A stretch of DNA of 64,000 bases from Dama dama (taxonomy: Eukaryota > Chordata > Mammalia > Artiodactyla > Cervidae), in the NCBI RefSeq assembly GCF_033118175.1, contig NC_083694.1, positions 35,983,608 through 36,047,607 on the forward strand, in the 5' to 3' direction. The notes under the pieces were generated by a model, which had not been told where the DNA came from, did not search any database, and saw nothing but the letters and a program-made list of their open reading frames with translations. Positions 12,198 through 23,303 of the stretch are shown here, one piece after another. Numbering within the stretch: position 1 is the first letter of the stretch; the number at the start of each line of letters is the position of its first letter. A program made the translations under genes and the position numbers.

Positions 12198-13107
12198 GAT
12201 ACAATATGATAAATGTACTATTATTTCAAATGAATACACAGATTCATGGATCAGAAAAAATGGTCCAGGGAAACATGAAGTCCTCAGGAGAAAATTTGTC
12301 TTGGTTGCAGCAAGCCTAACCAACATGCCAAGTCCAGACTTGTTTTTATACTTATTCCCCTGAATCTACAAGGGAATACAATTTATTTTCCAAGGTTTAT
12401 TAAAACTTAGCTTGTCACCTCTCCTCCCAAATCTAATAGGGTCTAATAGCTTCAAAATGGTGGACAAAGGGACTGAGGTATTAATCGCAAAACTCTAATT
12501 CACAACTTGGAATTCAGGGATATTTCCAACCCCTTGGTGTCCATTCCACAAACTGAAGCAGAACTATGTCCCATTTCAGCAGGAAATAGCCAGAGCAGTT
12601 AGCACCCCATTCCCTCAACGATTGGGAGAAGGTTGAAACAGGAGTGGACATTGAAACCAACTCCCCCTAAAACCTAGTTCCTCTGCCAAGTTAACCTCTC
12701 TGTCCAAAATTTTATACCCTTTCTTGTCCTGTTACCCAAAAACCAAGTTCACCTCTTGGTGGCTATCAAGCCAAAAGATACAGCCACACCAAAGGTCAGG
12801 GAAAGGAAGGATTTATTACTACTTGCAGCAAGTAAGAACACTAGAGATCTTTCCCAAAGCAGTGTTTCCTCAGACAGAAAAAATCAGAGAAGTTTTAAGC
12901 TTCTCTTTCTCTGAGGACCCCTCAACCTGTCTGCTTACAGTCCCAAGGCTGAGGAGTATCAAAGAAAAGGGGGCACTGAAACAGTAGAACCCTATGGGTC
13001 CCTCCTGTTTAAAAAATCCTTTCTGTTCTCTCCATTTCATATTTGAAGGGAAAATGTTTCAGCCTCCCAGATCTTCCCTGAGTTCCAAAGGGAAAATTCT
13101 AAGTTAC
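12198..13107. other. Unassigned sequence, possibly an old antisense LTR
   Basis: No young repeat or coding exon is visible. The stretch 12740-12900 (protein-like frames are short, with 'ggatttattactacttgcag') has the feel of a diverged LTR in antisense, but I cannot name a family. Small open frames at 12724-13231 lack any recognisable domain. Confidence 0.35.
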
Positions 13108-13109
13108 TA

Positions 13110-13188
13110 TTGGGTTGTTGAAAAAGTTTATTCGGATTTTTCCATAAGATGTGATGGGAAATCCAAACAAACTTTTTGGCCAACCTAA
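13110..13188. mobile_element. Mariner-type MITE (79 bp, palindromic)
   Basis: Two terminal inverted repeats nearly make up the whole element: the left end begins TTGGGTTG..AAAAAGTTTATTC and the right end reverse-complements to TTAGGTTGGCCAAAAAGTTT. It is flanked by the TA dinucleotide (13108-13109 and 13189-13190) expected of Tc1/mariner insertion. No transposase is encoded; a relative would have to move it. Confidence 0.8.
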
Positions 13189-13329
13189 TAATTAGGGAGG
13201 TGAGACAGAGGATGGTAACTTCTGAGCACAAGATTTCTGGAACACCACTCTACTACCTCACCACCAATTAATAACAGTAAAGTCACACATCATGCAGCCA
13301 TCAAGCCATCACCCCAAATGTTGCCTTTA

Positions 13330-14320
13330 AAAATGCTTACCCAGAAATCACCTCGGAATTCAAGCCTTTTTGAGTATCCATCCAAAAGTAGCAAAATGCA
13401 CATTCTTTTCAAGCACACATGGAATAATCTCTGGGATAGATCACTTGCTGAGCCACAAAACAAGTCTCAATAAATTTAAGAACTTTGAAATCATATCAAG
13501 TATATTTTCCAACTATACCAGGATGTGATTAGGAATCAACTACAAGAGAAAAACTGCAAAACCCAAAAACACATAAAGGTTAAACAATACATTACTACAC
13601 AATCAATGGGTCACTGAAGAAATCAAAGAGAAAATCCAAAAATACCTTAAGACAAATGAAAAAGAAAACACAATGATCCAAAATCTATGGAATGATCTAA
13701 AATGAAAGTTTATACAATTCTACCTCAGGAAACAAGGAAAATCTCAAATAAATAATTTAATATTACACCTAAAGGAAGTAGAAAAAGAAAAACAAACAAA
13801 ATCCAAAGTTAGTAGAAGGAATAAATAATAAAGAGCAGAGAAAAAAATAAACAAAATGAAAACTTTAGAAAACAATTTAAAAGATCAATAAAACTAAGAG
13901 CTGGCTGGTTCTTTGGAAAAGATAAACAAAATTGATAAAAACCTTAGCCAGATTCAACAAGAACAAAAAAGAGAGGGCCCAAATAAATAAAATGAAAGTT
14001 ATAACTGACATCACAGAAATACAAAGGATACTTAAGAGAATATATAAACAATTATATGCCAATTAAATGGACAACTTAAAAGAAATGAATAAATTCCTAG
14101 AAATGTTAAACCTCCTAAGACTAAATCAGGAAGAAATAGAAGGTATAAACAGACAAATTATCAGTAATGAAATTAATAATTTTAAAATTCCTAAAACAAA
14201 AGTCCAGGAACACATGGCTTCAGTTGCATTCTACCAAAAATTTAAATAAGCATTAACACTGATCCATCTCAAATAATTCCAATAAATTGAAAAGGAAAGA
14301 ATGCAGGTCAATTACAATCA
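13330..14320 (+). mobile_element. Old L1 fragment (ORF2 EN end to RT start)
   Basis: The translated frames give decayed L1 ORF2: endonuclease C-terminus near 13400-13500, then linker, then RT N-terminus around 14067-14249 ('NKFLEMLNLLRLNQEE'). Stops and shifts are frequent and there is no 3' end. Confidence 0.78.
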
Positions 14321-15404
14321 GATTTTCTAAAATTTTTGAAAACTTAGTGTTGATAGTTATATGTTATTTAATTTTCTGTATTTTTAGTGTATGGCAACTT
14401 TTTTGAAATTTTTAAACCTTGGACAGGCCAGTAAGTACAGTTTTCAGGGGCTTCCAGTTTAAGATCTCTTTCTTGCCTTCCTTGAAACATTAAATAGTGC
14501 CTTCGTATAGTCACCATTTCAAAGTTCAAAGGAATTTTAAAGACTGCCTAGTTCAATCCTTGATAGAGGTTTGGGTTTTCTGCACAGTATCCAGCCTCCT
14601 CTTTGATACCTATTTAGGCATATGAGTCATTCATGACCCTCTGGAGCAGCCTTCAGATCACTGACTGTCTCTGGCACATATCCAGTATGATCACTATTCA
14701 TTCACAGTGGTGACTAGCCCTGCGATAAGTCTGTAATTTTCAGAGTCAAATGTAGGAGCCATGCTCTACTTGCTCAACAACCAAAAGTAAAGCACTGAAT
14801 TCATTCCAAACGATGGTTTTAATTACTTAAATGAATATTGAAAAAGGCAGGATTACCTCCCAGAATCTATCCTATACAAATATTTGCATAAATGCACAAT
14901 GATGGATGGACAAGGAGATTCAATGCAGCTTTGTTTGTAATCATGAAAAACTTGAAACAATTCAAATATCCACCATAAGGTAAAACAATATACTGTAAAA
15001 TATATGAAATCAACTTGACATGGAACACTACAAAACATATTGCTTAATTAAAAAAACTAGTAACTAATTAATATGTGAAGTGTTTTCTCATTTATGTAAA
15101 TGCACATGTATATATATGTACATATATGTTTTCAATATGATTCTGTTCATATATATCTTTCTTAAGATTTTTTAAGAGGTATCATTCAGCCTACAAAGCA
15201 CCTACAAGATGTTTGATTGGTTAACTTCATGAAGACAAGAGGAAATGAAAGATTTTGTGTATAAGAATTCCAGCCTCAACTGCAAATTAATTTTCCTGCT
15301 TTCTCAGTGACATTCCTTTGTGGTGTGTATCATATTACCACTCCCTGTCCTCAGATGACTGAGTTTTATCTATTACATAACAATGTTTACTGTAATTCTA
15401 CCTT
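14321..15404. other. Unassigned sequence with a likely old L1 remnant
   Basis: 14321-14850 shows nothing I recognise. About 14860-15060 resembles the highly diverged 3' end of L1 ORF2 on the + strand ('cagctttgtttgtaatcatg', 'aaatatccacc'), followed by AT-rich DNA. Confidence 0.4.
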
Positions 15405-15670
15405 GCTGCTAAGTCACTTCAGTCGTGTCCGACTCTGTGTGATCCCATAGACCGCAGCCCACCAGGCTCCCCCATCCCTGGGATTCTCCAGGCAAGAACA
15501 CTGGAGTGGGTTGCCATTTCCTTCTCCAATGCATGAAAGGGAAAAGTGAAAGTGACGTCGCTCAGTCGTGTCCGACTCTTAGCGACCCCATGGACTGCAA
15601 ACCACCAGGCTCCCCCGTCCATGGGATTCTCCAGGCAAGAGTACTGGAGAGAGGTGCCATTGCCTTCTCC
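15405..15670 (-). mobile_element. Bov-A2 SINE (dimer), antisense
   Basis: Two BovA units in tandem, each with 'gtgtccgactct' and 'gggattctccaggcaaga', joined by the linker around 15525-15560. The AGC-rich tail (reading GCTGCTAAG on this strand) is at the left end, so the element is on the - strand. Confidence 0.92.
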
Positions 15671-16085
15671 TTACAAAACTTGCTTAGGTGAATGTAAACC
15701 AAATGCTAAATACAGTTGGCTTATTAATGCACTATAAACCTATGGACTATGTAATGCAAAGGTTATTCAACAAGCATTTTAAAAAATGTTTCTGAGCATT
15801 CAACACGCAGAAAAAAATACATCCAATTTCACACATGCCCATCTTACAACTTCTGCTTTTTAGAATTTTCAAATATCTATACTAACTTTTGAAATTTAAC
15901 TAAAAATAAAATTAACTGCAGTGAACAGTCACCTAGACTTTTTTCAATAGCCTCTCTTCCAAAGAATAATGCTGGTTGGTTAATTCAGAGGAGAGGAAAT
16001 CTGAAAGATAGACTCTTCCTAAACTATCCTCCTAAACGTACCTGTGAGGAAAGTTAATCTCAAACCATTATCTTGACAATTGGTC
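15671..16085. other. Unassigned intergenic sequence
   Basis: AT-rich; no gene or repeat recognised. Confidence 0.35.
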
Positions 16086-16253
16086 CTGGACCAGAAGCCT
16101 CAGCAGCACCAGGAAGCTGGTTAGGAATGTACATTCTTGGGCACCACCCCATACCCATTGCATCAGAAACTATGAAGGTGAGGTCCAGCAATCTGTGATT
16201 TTAATAAGCCCTCCAGGGGATTCTAATGTATACTAAAGCTTAAGAATCACTGA
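16086..16253 (-). mobile_element. MER5A-type hAT-Charlie fragment
   Basis: In reverse complement it runs from 'cagtgattcttaagctttag' through 'cagattgctggacctcacc' to 'cagcatcagc'-like sequence, the MER5A order. It is a non-autonomous hAT relic common to eutherians. Confidence 0.78.
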
Positions 16254-18155
16254 ATTTATATTACCTACATGAGTTTACTGAGGTGTTTCTTACAATCAGA
16301 GGAAAAATTAATTTAAGTAAGGTTTCTTTAATGCAGGACTTTTTAATGCTTTTGCAAATTTGTAAAATGGAGGTGTTTCTGAACATCTCATTATATTATT
16401 GTTCCAAGAACCATCCTTAACCAAGTATCATTTAGTTAAAGCAATATTAGAAGGAGCAAGAAGACATACTATGTTCTTGGATAGAGGAACTCAAACTAAT
16501 TTTAAAAAATGGTATTAGGGTTGTTTCTTGTTGGGGAGGGGGCCAGCAGGAAGGGTAGTTAGATCAGACAATTAGATGCTAAAATTCAAACAGAGACTAT
16601 ACAGGCAAACATGGCCAGGAAATTTTTGAAAAACAAGACTAATGAGATTACCAAGAACCACACAATAAAATACTTAAAAGCTGAAATAATTTCTGAAAAA
16701 TAAAGACGAGAGACGAGTATCACCCAATGTTACCCACCACTGTGGTTCTTTGATGTACAAATGCATTATGACAGCAAAATCACCAAAACACACACATACC
16801 TATACTGAAAGATGAAACACATGCATACATATTACTCTCAAAACTGCACTATTTTCTTATCAGAAGATTTACATTCTGTTTCAAGCTACAGAACCCACTC
16901 TGATCTCAAGACCTCATAATTCCTACAAGCATTGAGAGTTTTTAAACAAAAAGCCCCAAGCAAAATACAACCTTGATTATGAACTAGTTCAAACTAGTCA
17001 ATTTTTCTTAAGAGGGTTAAGAATATTCTCAGTGGTAAAAATTAAACAAGATGCCTAAATCTACCTTAGAGGACTGTAATTAGAGAGTTTTGTACTCACT
17101 ATTAGAATGCACTTCATTAGAATAAACAGTCATAGATGAGTTAACAAAGCTCAGGCAAGATTATGGACAAACTCACAATGCCCAGCCTCTGGGAGTCAGG
17201 GAACCAGTCAGAGTGTCACAAGCCAATAACAGTATACTTTGCCTTATAGGTAAGATAAAGGTAAGAGAAAATGAATTATGAAAGTCTCCAGGTAACTGAT
17301 ATAAATGATGTTTCATAATACATCATCCAGATAAATGCACAGGACTGCAAAAGAGATAATAATAGGGTGTTGATAATGCCCTGCCACCCCCTTCCATCCT
17401 CCTTCACACTGCTACAAGTCTGGCACAGCAAGCCCATCCTCAATATCCTTCAAAAGCTTCCCATAACCTTTTGGATAATGTTCAAGCTTGATAGCATTAT
17501 CTGGCTGTAGCCTACCTTGTTCTTACCTCTCCCTGCTTCCCTCTTTATACTCTGATGACACTGGACAGGTTCCTAAACTCATACCATAATGACTCATTGC
17601 TTTGCCTCAACAGTTCATGCTGTTTCCCTTGCCAGATAGCCCCCATGACCTCATACTCATTTCTATGATCCCTTGGATAACTCCTGATATTTTGTTATTT
17701 ATTTTTCTCCATAGTGGCTATTCCTGGAGGTAATTGTCCTGACTCTTCTTTTGCTCACAGTTGGCCCATACATTTACTTCTCCTCTTAAAAAAAAACAGA
17801 AAAGAAAAACAAACAAACAAAAAAAACTTCTTTTAGGAAAAAAAATAAATCTGACATATTAATTTACACTCTGTTTTCAATGACTGACATCTGCTAACAC
17901 TGGTGAGCCCTTCCAAAGAAGGCTGATAAAATTGGCAAATAAAAATACAGAACATCCAGGTAATTTTAAATTTCAGGTAAACAACAAATAATGCTTTAGT
18001 ATAAATGCAGCCTATGGAATATTTGTATTTCACCTGGAAACTCCAACCCCAGGGTGTCTGAATCATCAATGTAGCAACTACTTGGTAAGGTGTTGTGCTA
18101 ATGCTACAGGAGGGAAAAAAGTATCAAAGACTTCACCTAAATGAAATGGACAAAG
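16254..18155. other. Unassigned intergenic sequence
   Basis: About 1.9 kb without a coding exon or young repeat. 17370-17760 is pyrimidine-rich and could be an ancient interspersed repeat, but I cannot assign it. Its right end is the target site of the retroviral insertion. Confidence 0.4.
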
Positions 18156-18168
18156 ACCCAAGAGTGGG
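18156..18168. repeat. 13-bp target-site duplication, left of retroviral insert
   Basis: ACCCAAGAGTGGG, repeated exactly at 23343-23355. Retroviral integrase makes 4-6 bp duplications; 13 bp is typical of L1-driven insertion. Confidence 0.85.
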
Positions 18169-18355
18169 GGGTACTCTTTCCACCCCCTTCTGATGTCTAT
18201 GTCAGAAGCTTTCTCTATCTCCTTTATACTTTAATAAAACTTTATTGCACAAAAGCTCTGAGCGATCCAGCCTCGATTCTGGCCCCGGATTGAAATCTTC
18301 TCCTCCGGAGGCCAAGAACCCCAGCGTCTTTGCGTGATTCAGAAACAACCTTTCA
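18169..18355 (+). repeat. 5' R-U5 of the ERV (no U3)
   Basis: R spans about 18169-18249 and matches the right-hand R (from 23228) almost base for base, including the AATAAA at 18233. U5 follows and ends in CA at 18355, three bases before the primer site. The sequence left of 18169 is host DNA. Confidence 0.85.
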
Positions 18356-18358
18356 TCT

Positions 18359-18376
18359 TGGGGGCTCGTCCAGGAT
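18359..18376 (+). promoter_or_regulatory. Retroviral primer-binding site (tRNA-Pro)
   Basis: TGGGGGCTCGTCCAGGAT differs at one position from the classical gammaretroviral tRNA-Pro primer site. It lies three bases after the U5 terminal CA, which is the canonical spacing. Confidence 0.9.
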
Positions 18377-19405
18377 ACTTCAGGACAAGGTAAGGATGCT
18401 TGGAACTCTAGTTCATTGTTCTCCTAGTGAACACATTTTTGCTGTACTTTACTAACTCTACAGTGTGGTTGTGTGAATGAATGAAATGCCCTGCGTGAAG
18501 CAAGTGAAGAGCCCTGCTCTGCGGTTCTGTGGTGACCTCATACGGCTTATGGCAGAAACCTGTCAAGGGTTTATACCAACCTGCCTATGCCAAGAGGCAC
18601 CCAACGTCTCCTTTGGGAACCAACTAGAAACAGGCAAAGCGTGTGGACCGAACTCTCCTTTCTCGGTCAAGCTTTTCGGTCTCTTTGACCATTTCATAAC
18701 TCCTTGAAAATTAGAAGTACAACCTAATCTATTGAATCATAGACTTTCAAGGGACTTGTAATCTATGTTGCTAATGTGTACCATGGCTTACGTTCCCAAA
18801 CTTGGATTGGTAGTCAGGAAGCACCTAGCCTCTCTAGGCATGGAAAGTTTGGAAACTAGATGGATTTCTAGCTTCAAAAGCATCTCTGAGGTTAAAGGTT
18901 ACTCAGATTGGAACTACAAGGAATATTTTTTTTTCATTTGGTAATGCTCTTAGTGGATAAGAGGAGGCTCATACTGGTGTGGTGACGCTTGGAAGAAACA
19001 TCTCAGTTTCATGTTCGTATCTGTCTTATTGTGGTCAGGAATATACTCAGGGTCGTGCACAGGCACTCAAGTGAAGAATGTGTCCCCCAGCAATTTAGCT
19101 TGGGAGGCATTCCAGAAGGTTACTCTGATTGCACCCCGGGTGGCATCAGAGGCAAGCAAGGTTTTAATGGTGAGGAGCTGGACGCCAATCAGGGATGCCA
19201 TCAGGTCTACCCCTGGTGCATCCTCACCCCGTCTTGGTGGTAGAACCAGGAGGGACAAGTAGGTCTCCTGCGTCGGTAAGGGACAGACTAAGTCCGACCA
19301 GGGAAGGAAAGCTTTGGTGTAAAGTCTGTCTACACCCCCATCTAGAGCAGGGAGGGACGCCTCCAGTAGAAAAACGGCGCTGGTCGCTTTTTTTCTCTCT
19401 CACAG
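18377..19405 (+). other. ERV leader with retained splice donor
   Basis: About 1 kb between primer site and gag ATG. A strong donor, CAAG/GTAAGG, has its GT at 18390-18391, the usual place for the major retroviral donor. Its retention means that the copied RNA was the unspliced form. The short open frames in 18477-19416 show no domain. Confidence 0.65.
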
Positions 19406-20718
19406 ATGGGAGCTAACAATTCCAGCCTCACTCCTTTGAACTGTATCCTGAAAAACTGGGATAGATTTGATCCCCAGGGCTTAAAGAAGACACACCTGGT
19501 CTTCCTATGTGATACTGCATGGCCGCAGTACCCACTGGAGGACGGCGAATGGTGGCCAGTTAGAGGATCTCTTAAGTATAATATTGTTTTACAATTAGAC
19601 CGGTTCTGTAGAAAACAAGGGAAATGGGTGTAAGTAACATATGTGTTGCCCTTTTTCACTCTGCTAAATATGCCAGACTTAGGTCCTAAGGGTATAGATT
19701 TGGGTGTGAAACCTTCAGCTCCCCCTTGTCTTCCTACTTTGCCCCCGTATCTGGGGCTCCAAACTGAAGTTCCAACTGTCTCGGTCTCAGTGGAAACCCA
19801 AACTGAGATACAAACTGTCTTGGTCTCAGTGGAAACCCAAACTGAGATTCGAACTGTCCATGTAGAGGCCCAAACAACTCCTGTCTCAGTACGACTTCAG
19901 ACTACTGTGGTTTCAATAGAAACTCAGACCATCAAAGTAAGAGATGAGATGGAGGACAAGACACAAAGAGATAAAGAAAAGCAGGTTTCTCCAATCTATC
20001 CCTGGGATATGTGCAGAGCAGCAAGAGAGACTGAGGAACAGCCACTCAAGCTGTTGCCTCTTCATGAAGCACCCACCGGGAGAAATTATCAGTCTATGAG
20101 AGTTAATAAGCCTTTTTCTTACCAAGAAATACAAAGAATCAAGGAGGACCTGGGAGACTATTTAGAGGACCCAGAAAAATATATTAGAGCTTTTAAAGAT
20201 CTTACTCTGCTTTATGACCTTACTTGGAAGAATGTGATGTATATCTCGGGACAAAGATATCCTGACTCCTGACTCAAAGAGTTTTGGGGAAAGCGTTTGC
20301 TTATGGAGATGAATGGCTTGGTAATAAATCAATAGGAAAGAGGCAGGACGAGATAACAGCCCTCCCCACTGGGAATCAGGCGGTCCCAATTATCGAACCA
20401 GACTGGGACTACAACACAGCCAAAAGAAGATGGGATCAGAGTCATTTTGTCAGATGTATTCTTGAAGGACTCAGGCAGGCGCATTCTAAGCCTTTAAACT
20501 ATGGCAAACTGGCAGACATAGAACAGGAGGAGAAGGAAGCTCCTGGTAAATTCCTAGACAGACTGAGAGAAGCCCTTCGCAGATATACTGAGATTGATCC
20601 TGAAAGTGAGGAGGGAAAAGTGATCTTAAAAGATAGATTTCTCACTCATTCAGCTCCAGACATTCGCGGTTCAAAAGTTATCAAAATGGGCGTATGGACC
20701 AAATCAGTCTTTAGATAA
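19406..20718 (+). pseudogene. ERV gag (matrix, p12-like, capsid), broken
   Basis: Gag is the structural polyprotein. The ATG at 19406 starts MGANNSS, with glycine 2 as a myristoylation site, followed by a matrix-like region with 'DTAWPQY'. An in-frame TAA at 19631-19633 interrupts it; the same frame then continues to 20272. The middle part contains 13-residue repeats (see separate entry). Capsid sequence follows ('YDLTWKNVMY'), then a stop plus frameshift near 20272-20284. The major homology region sits near 20550-20620 ('LREALRRYTEIDPE'). Not functional. Confidence 0.85.
19770..19935 (+). repeat. 39-bp in-frame tandem repeats within gag
   Basis: Two nearly identical 39-bp units (starting at the ACTGTC near 19774 and 19813) encode a 13-residue repeat centred on VSVETQTEI. 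At least two shorter, decayed units follow to about 19935. The location corresponds to the matrix/capsid spacer, which is often proline-rich and variable in gammaretroviruses. Confidence 0.75.
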
Positions 20719-21056
20719 TCTGTTACAACTGGCTCAGACAGTCTATTATGGAAGGGAATATGAGGGGGGAAAAGAAAGGCAGAGAAAGACAACGGAACAG
20801 GCGAAAGCCTTCGCAATGGCTATCAGAACCGTTCTTAAACAGCCTGAGAGAAATGCCCAGAGGGACCCAGGTGAAAAGGGATGGGCTTGCTATTACTGTG
20901 GGAAAGGAGAGGCACCTCAAGTGGGATTGCCCTCAGGCATCTAAGCCGCCCCCCACCCCCGTTCCATGTCCAGTCTGCAAAGGACCACACTGGAGGAGAG
21001 ACTGCCTCCAGAGGCATAGGTTTCAGGGGTCGGACTCTCAAGACAACCAGGACTGA
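20719..21056 (+). pseudogene. ERV nucleocapsid with two zinc knuckles, frameshifted
   Basis: The first CCHC knuckle is split by a frameshift at about 20890-20910: CYYCGK lies in one frame and RHLKWDC in another. The second (CPVCKGPHWRRDC, about 20965-21005) is intact but has three rather than four residues between the second Cys and the His. The upstream stretch is rich in arginine and glutamate. Nucleocapsid would bind genomic RNA. Confidence 0.78.
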
Positions 21057-21084
21057 AGGTGCCCAGAGGTCCCCACACAAGCTT

Positions 21085-21240
21085 CCGTCCTAATTACACC
21101 TGAAGAACCCCGGATATTGATAACTGTGGGAGGCCAATCCATCGATTTCCTTTTAGATACTGGGGCAACTTACTCCGTGCTTACTGAAGCCCCTGGCCCA
21201 CTTTCTTCCCGATCCGCTTCCGTAATGGGACAGTCTGGAT
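21085..21240 (+). pseudogene. ERV protease fragment
   Basis: An aspartic protease active-site motif, LLDTGATYSVL, is encoded at about 21150-21185 after the 'ILITVGGQSIDF' strand. The frame breaks soon after, and the flap region is not convincing. Confidence 0.75.
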
Positions 21241-21474
21241 GAGCCAAAAGATATTATTTCAGTTATTCTTTATCTTGCAACTGGGATTCTGTGCTATTTT
21301 CACACGAGTTCCTGATAGTGCCAGAATCACCCTCACCCCTTTTGGGGAGGGATATACTGAGCAAGGTCCATGCCTCTGTTTTCATGAATATGGAGCCCTC
21401 CCTTTCTCTCCCTTTAGTTGAATAAAACATAAATCCTAGAGTATGTGCTGATGGAAAATCTGTGGGTTGAGCAC

Positions 21475-21703
21475 AAAATGCTATTCCTGTAGCTGTCAAG
21501 CTCAAAGACCCATACTTATTCCCACATAAGAAGCAGTACCCACTGAAACCTGAGGTTAAGGAAGGGTTAAAATCCATCATTGAGAATTTAAAGGAGCAGG
21601 GACTATTAGTTCCCTGTAACAGTCCATGCAATACTCCTATTTTGGGTATAAAGAAATCAAATGGTAAATAGAGACTAGTTCAAGATTTACGAATAATAAA
21701 TGA
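21475..21703 (+). pseudogene. ERV reverse transcriptase N-terminus
   Basis: The translation shows the start of a gammaretroviral RT fingers domain (QYPLKPE, 'LKEQGLLVPCNSPCNTPIL', VQDLR), with an internal TAG near 21669. The sequence stops at 'RIINE'. The catalytic YxDD region, thumb, connection and RNase H are absent. Confidence 0.8.
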
Positions 21704-22085
21704 GGGCTCGAACTGCCCCCAAAAAGGAGGGACTGTCCCCCTTTGAATGTATTTATGGAAGGCCTTTCTTACATACCGACATTGTTATAGACCCTGAAGC
21801 CTTGGAATTAACTAATTATGTAACTCAGCTCTCAGCTTTTCAACAGGCATTAACAGAACTCTGGAGACGACTCCTGACCCAGTCTCTGAGTCAAGCAAGC
21901 CTCTATTTGAGCCAGGAACCGAGGCCCTCATAAAAACATTGGGGTCTGGGGGCCCATCTCTCGAGCCCCCCTGGGAAGGCCCTTACCAGGTTATTCTTTC
22001 TTCTCCCACAGCTGTCAAAGTACCAGGAATTGATTCGTGGGTACATCACACTCAAGTTAAGAGGTGGCACCCTGACCAGAACTAA
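21704..22085 (+). pseudogene. ERV integrase C-terminus
   Basis: Directly fused to the RT start is integrase end sequence ('KKEGLSPFECIYGRPF', then 'VPGIDSWVHHTQVKRWHP' in another frame near 22019-22075). The HHCC zinc domain and DDE core are missing. The last part overlaps the start of the env region, as usual. Confidence 0.78.
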
Positions 22086-22137
22086 GTGATGTCATTTTAT
22101 GTCTTTACTTTCTATGCTCTGACTTTGTACTTTTCAG

Positions 22138-22700
22138 ATGGACCTGATAATCTATGTGAGCCTACTTATGCTGACTCCAAAAATCCTGAGTCTGCCATTT
22201 GATCCTCAAGACAATGCCTTCCTGTCCTGCTACACTGCATTCCACAATCGGCCTAACTGCTGGGTCTGTGGACCACTCCCTTCTTCATCCGTGGAAGGCT
22301 TCCCATGATGGACATTTCCACTTCAAGGAAAGGACTTTCTCCAAGTCTGCAAATACCTTCAACAATCGCATGTGATGCCTCTTTTTAACTGATGACATCT
22401 AACAACCCTAAGATGGACTGATGTTAACTATGGGCATAATGTGACTTTTCACTTTGATGACTATTTTGCCTTACATTTGTAACTGTATAATGGGGTTTTC
22501 TAACCGACTAAAAGCTTTTAATTTACAAATGGTTGTCCAAGCTCCTATGAGTGCCACAGCCTCCTCCAACTATTACTTGGGGCCCTGGATCAGAGACCCT
22601 CAATATGAGGGTTAGGAGAATATGTTGCCTCAACAATTTAGGGACTATGCCCCTAAACAGCAGGAAGTAGTTATGGAATGAAAACAACTCCCCTTTCCCT
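22138..22700 (+). pseudogene. ERV envelope remnant with internal deletion
   Basis: The ATG at 22138 begins a hydrophobic leader and a short surface-unit start with a CWVC motif (about 22258). Stops then accumulate. From about 22495 the sequence resembles the cytoplasmic tail of a transmembrane subunit ('NRLKAFNLQMVVQAP', YYLGP). Most of the surface subunit and the fusion peptide, ectodomain and membrane span cannot be found, so entry function is lost. Assigning the tail is inference. Confidence 0.6.
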
Positions 22701-22718
22701 TGGCAACATAATTCTCCT

Positions 22719-22732
22719 AAAAGAAAAAGGGG
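22719..22732 (+). promoter_or_regulatory. Polypurine tract
   Basis: AAAAGAAAAAGGGG three bases before the TGAGAGAG start of the 3' LTR; the plus-strand primer site of retroviruses. Confidence 0.8.
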
Positions 22733-22873
22733 TAATGAGAGAGTCATTTCCTAAGCAGGTTGATAGGAAGTCTAGGGGTCCCCAAGGAGAGAGAGGTCTG
22801 GAATATTCAAGGAGGAAGAAAGGGCAAACTTTTTACTTTTTTCCTCTACATTCCTTAGGATTATATAACAATA

Positions 22874-23160
22874 ATGTATCCTGTCTGAGGACAGTCTTTG
22901 GATTAAACCTTCTGGCTAGTTCTGTTATCTTAAAACATAAATTATGGGAGTAGGTCTGGTCTTTACAAGGATGTATCCTGCCTGAGGACAGTCTTTGGAT
23001 TAAACCTTCTGGCTAGTTCTGTTATCTTAAAACATAAATTATGGGAGTAGGTCTGGTCTTTACAAGGATGTATCCTGCCTAAGGACAGTCTTTGGAGTAA
23101 ACCTTCTGGCCAACTGTTATCTTAAAATGTAAATTATGGGAGTAGGTCTGGTGAGGGCTT
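22874..23160 (+). repeat. Three 97-bp tandem repeats in U3 (enhancer-like)
   Basis: Units start at 22874, 22971 and 23068 with 'atgtatcctg' and are nearly identical over 97 bp; the third has a small deletion and a diverged end. Direct repeats at this place in gammaretroviral U3 normally form the enhancer. Confidence 0.9.
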
Positions 23161-23196
23161 TACAATCTCCAGACATTCTTTGGATTCATTGGAGAG

Positions 23197-23203
23197 TATA
23201 TAA
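23197..23203 (+). promoter_or_regulatory. TATA box of the ERV 3' LTR
   Basis: TATATAA. The first base of the R sequence shared with the left end (23228) is 31 bp downstream, the expected distance to a transcription start. Confidence 0.8.
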
Positions 23204-23289
23204 CTCCATTGCTAACACTAGCAAGTGGGTACTCTTTCTACCTCCTTCGATGTCTATGTCAGAAGCTTTCTCTATCTCCTTTATACTTT

Positions 23290-23303
23290 AATAAAACTTT
23301 ATT

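Noticed and set aside
15419..15737. Frames with repeated 'SPVHGILQAR'/'GLRSMGSHRVGH' peptides, also elsewhere in the window
   Set aside because: Translations of Bov-tA/Bov-A2 SINEs in different frames.
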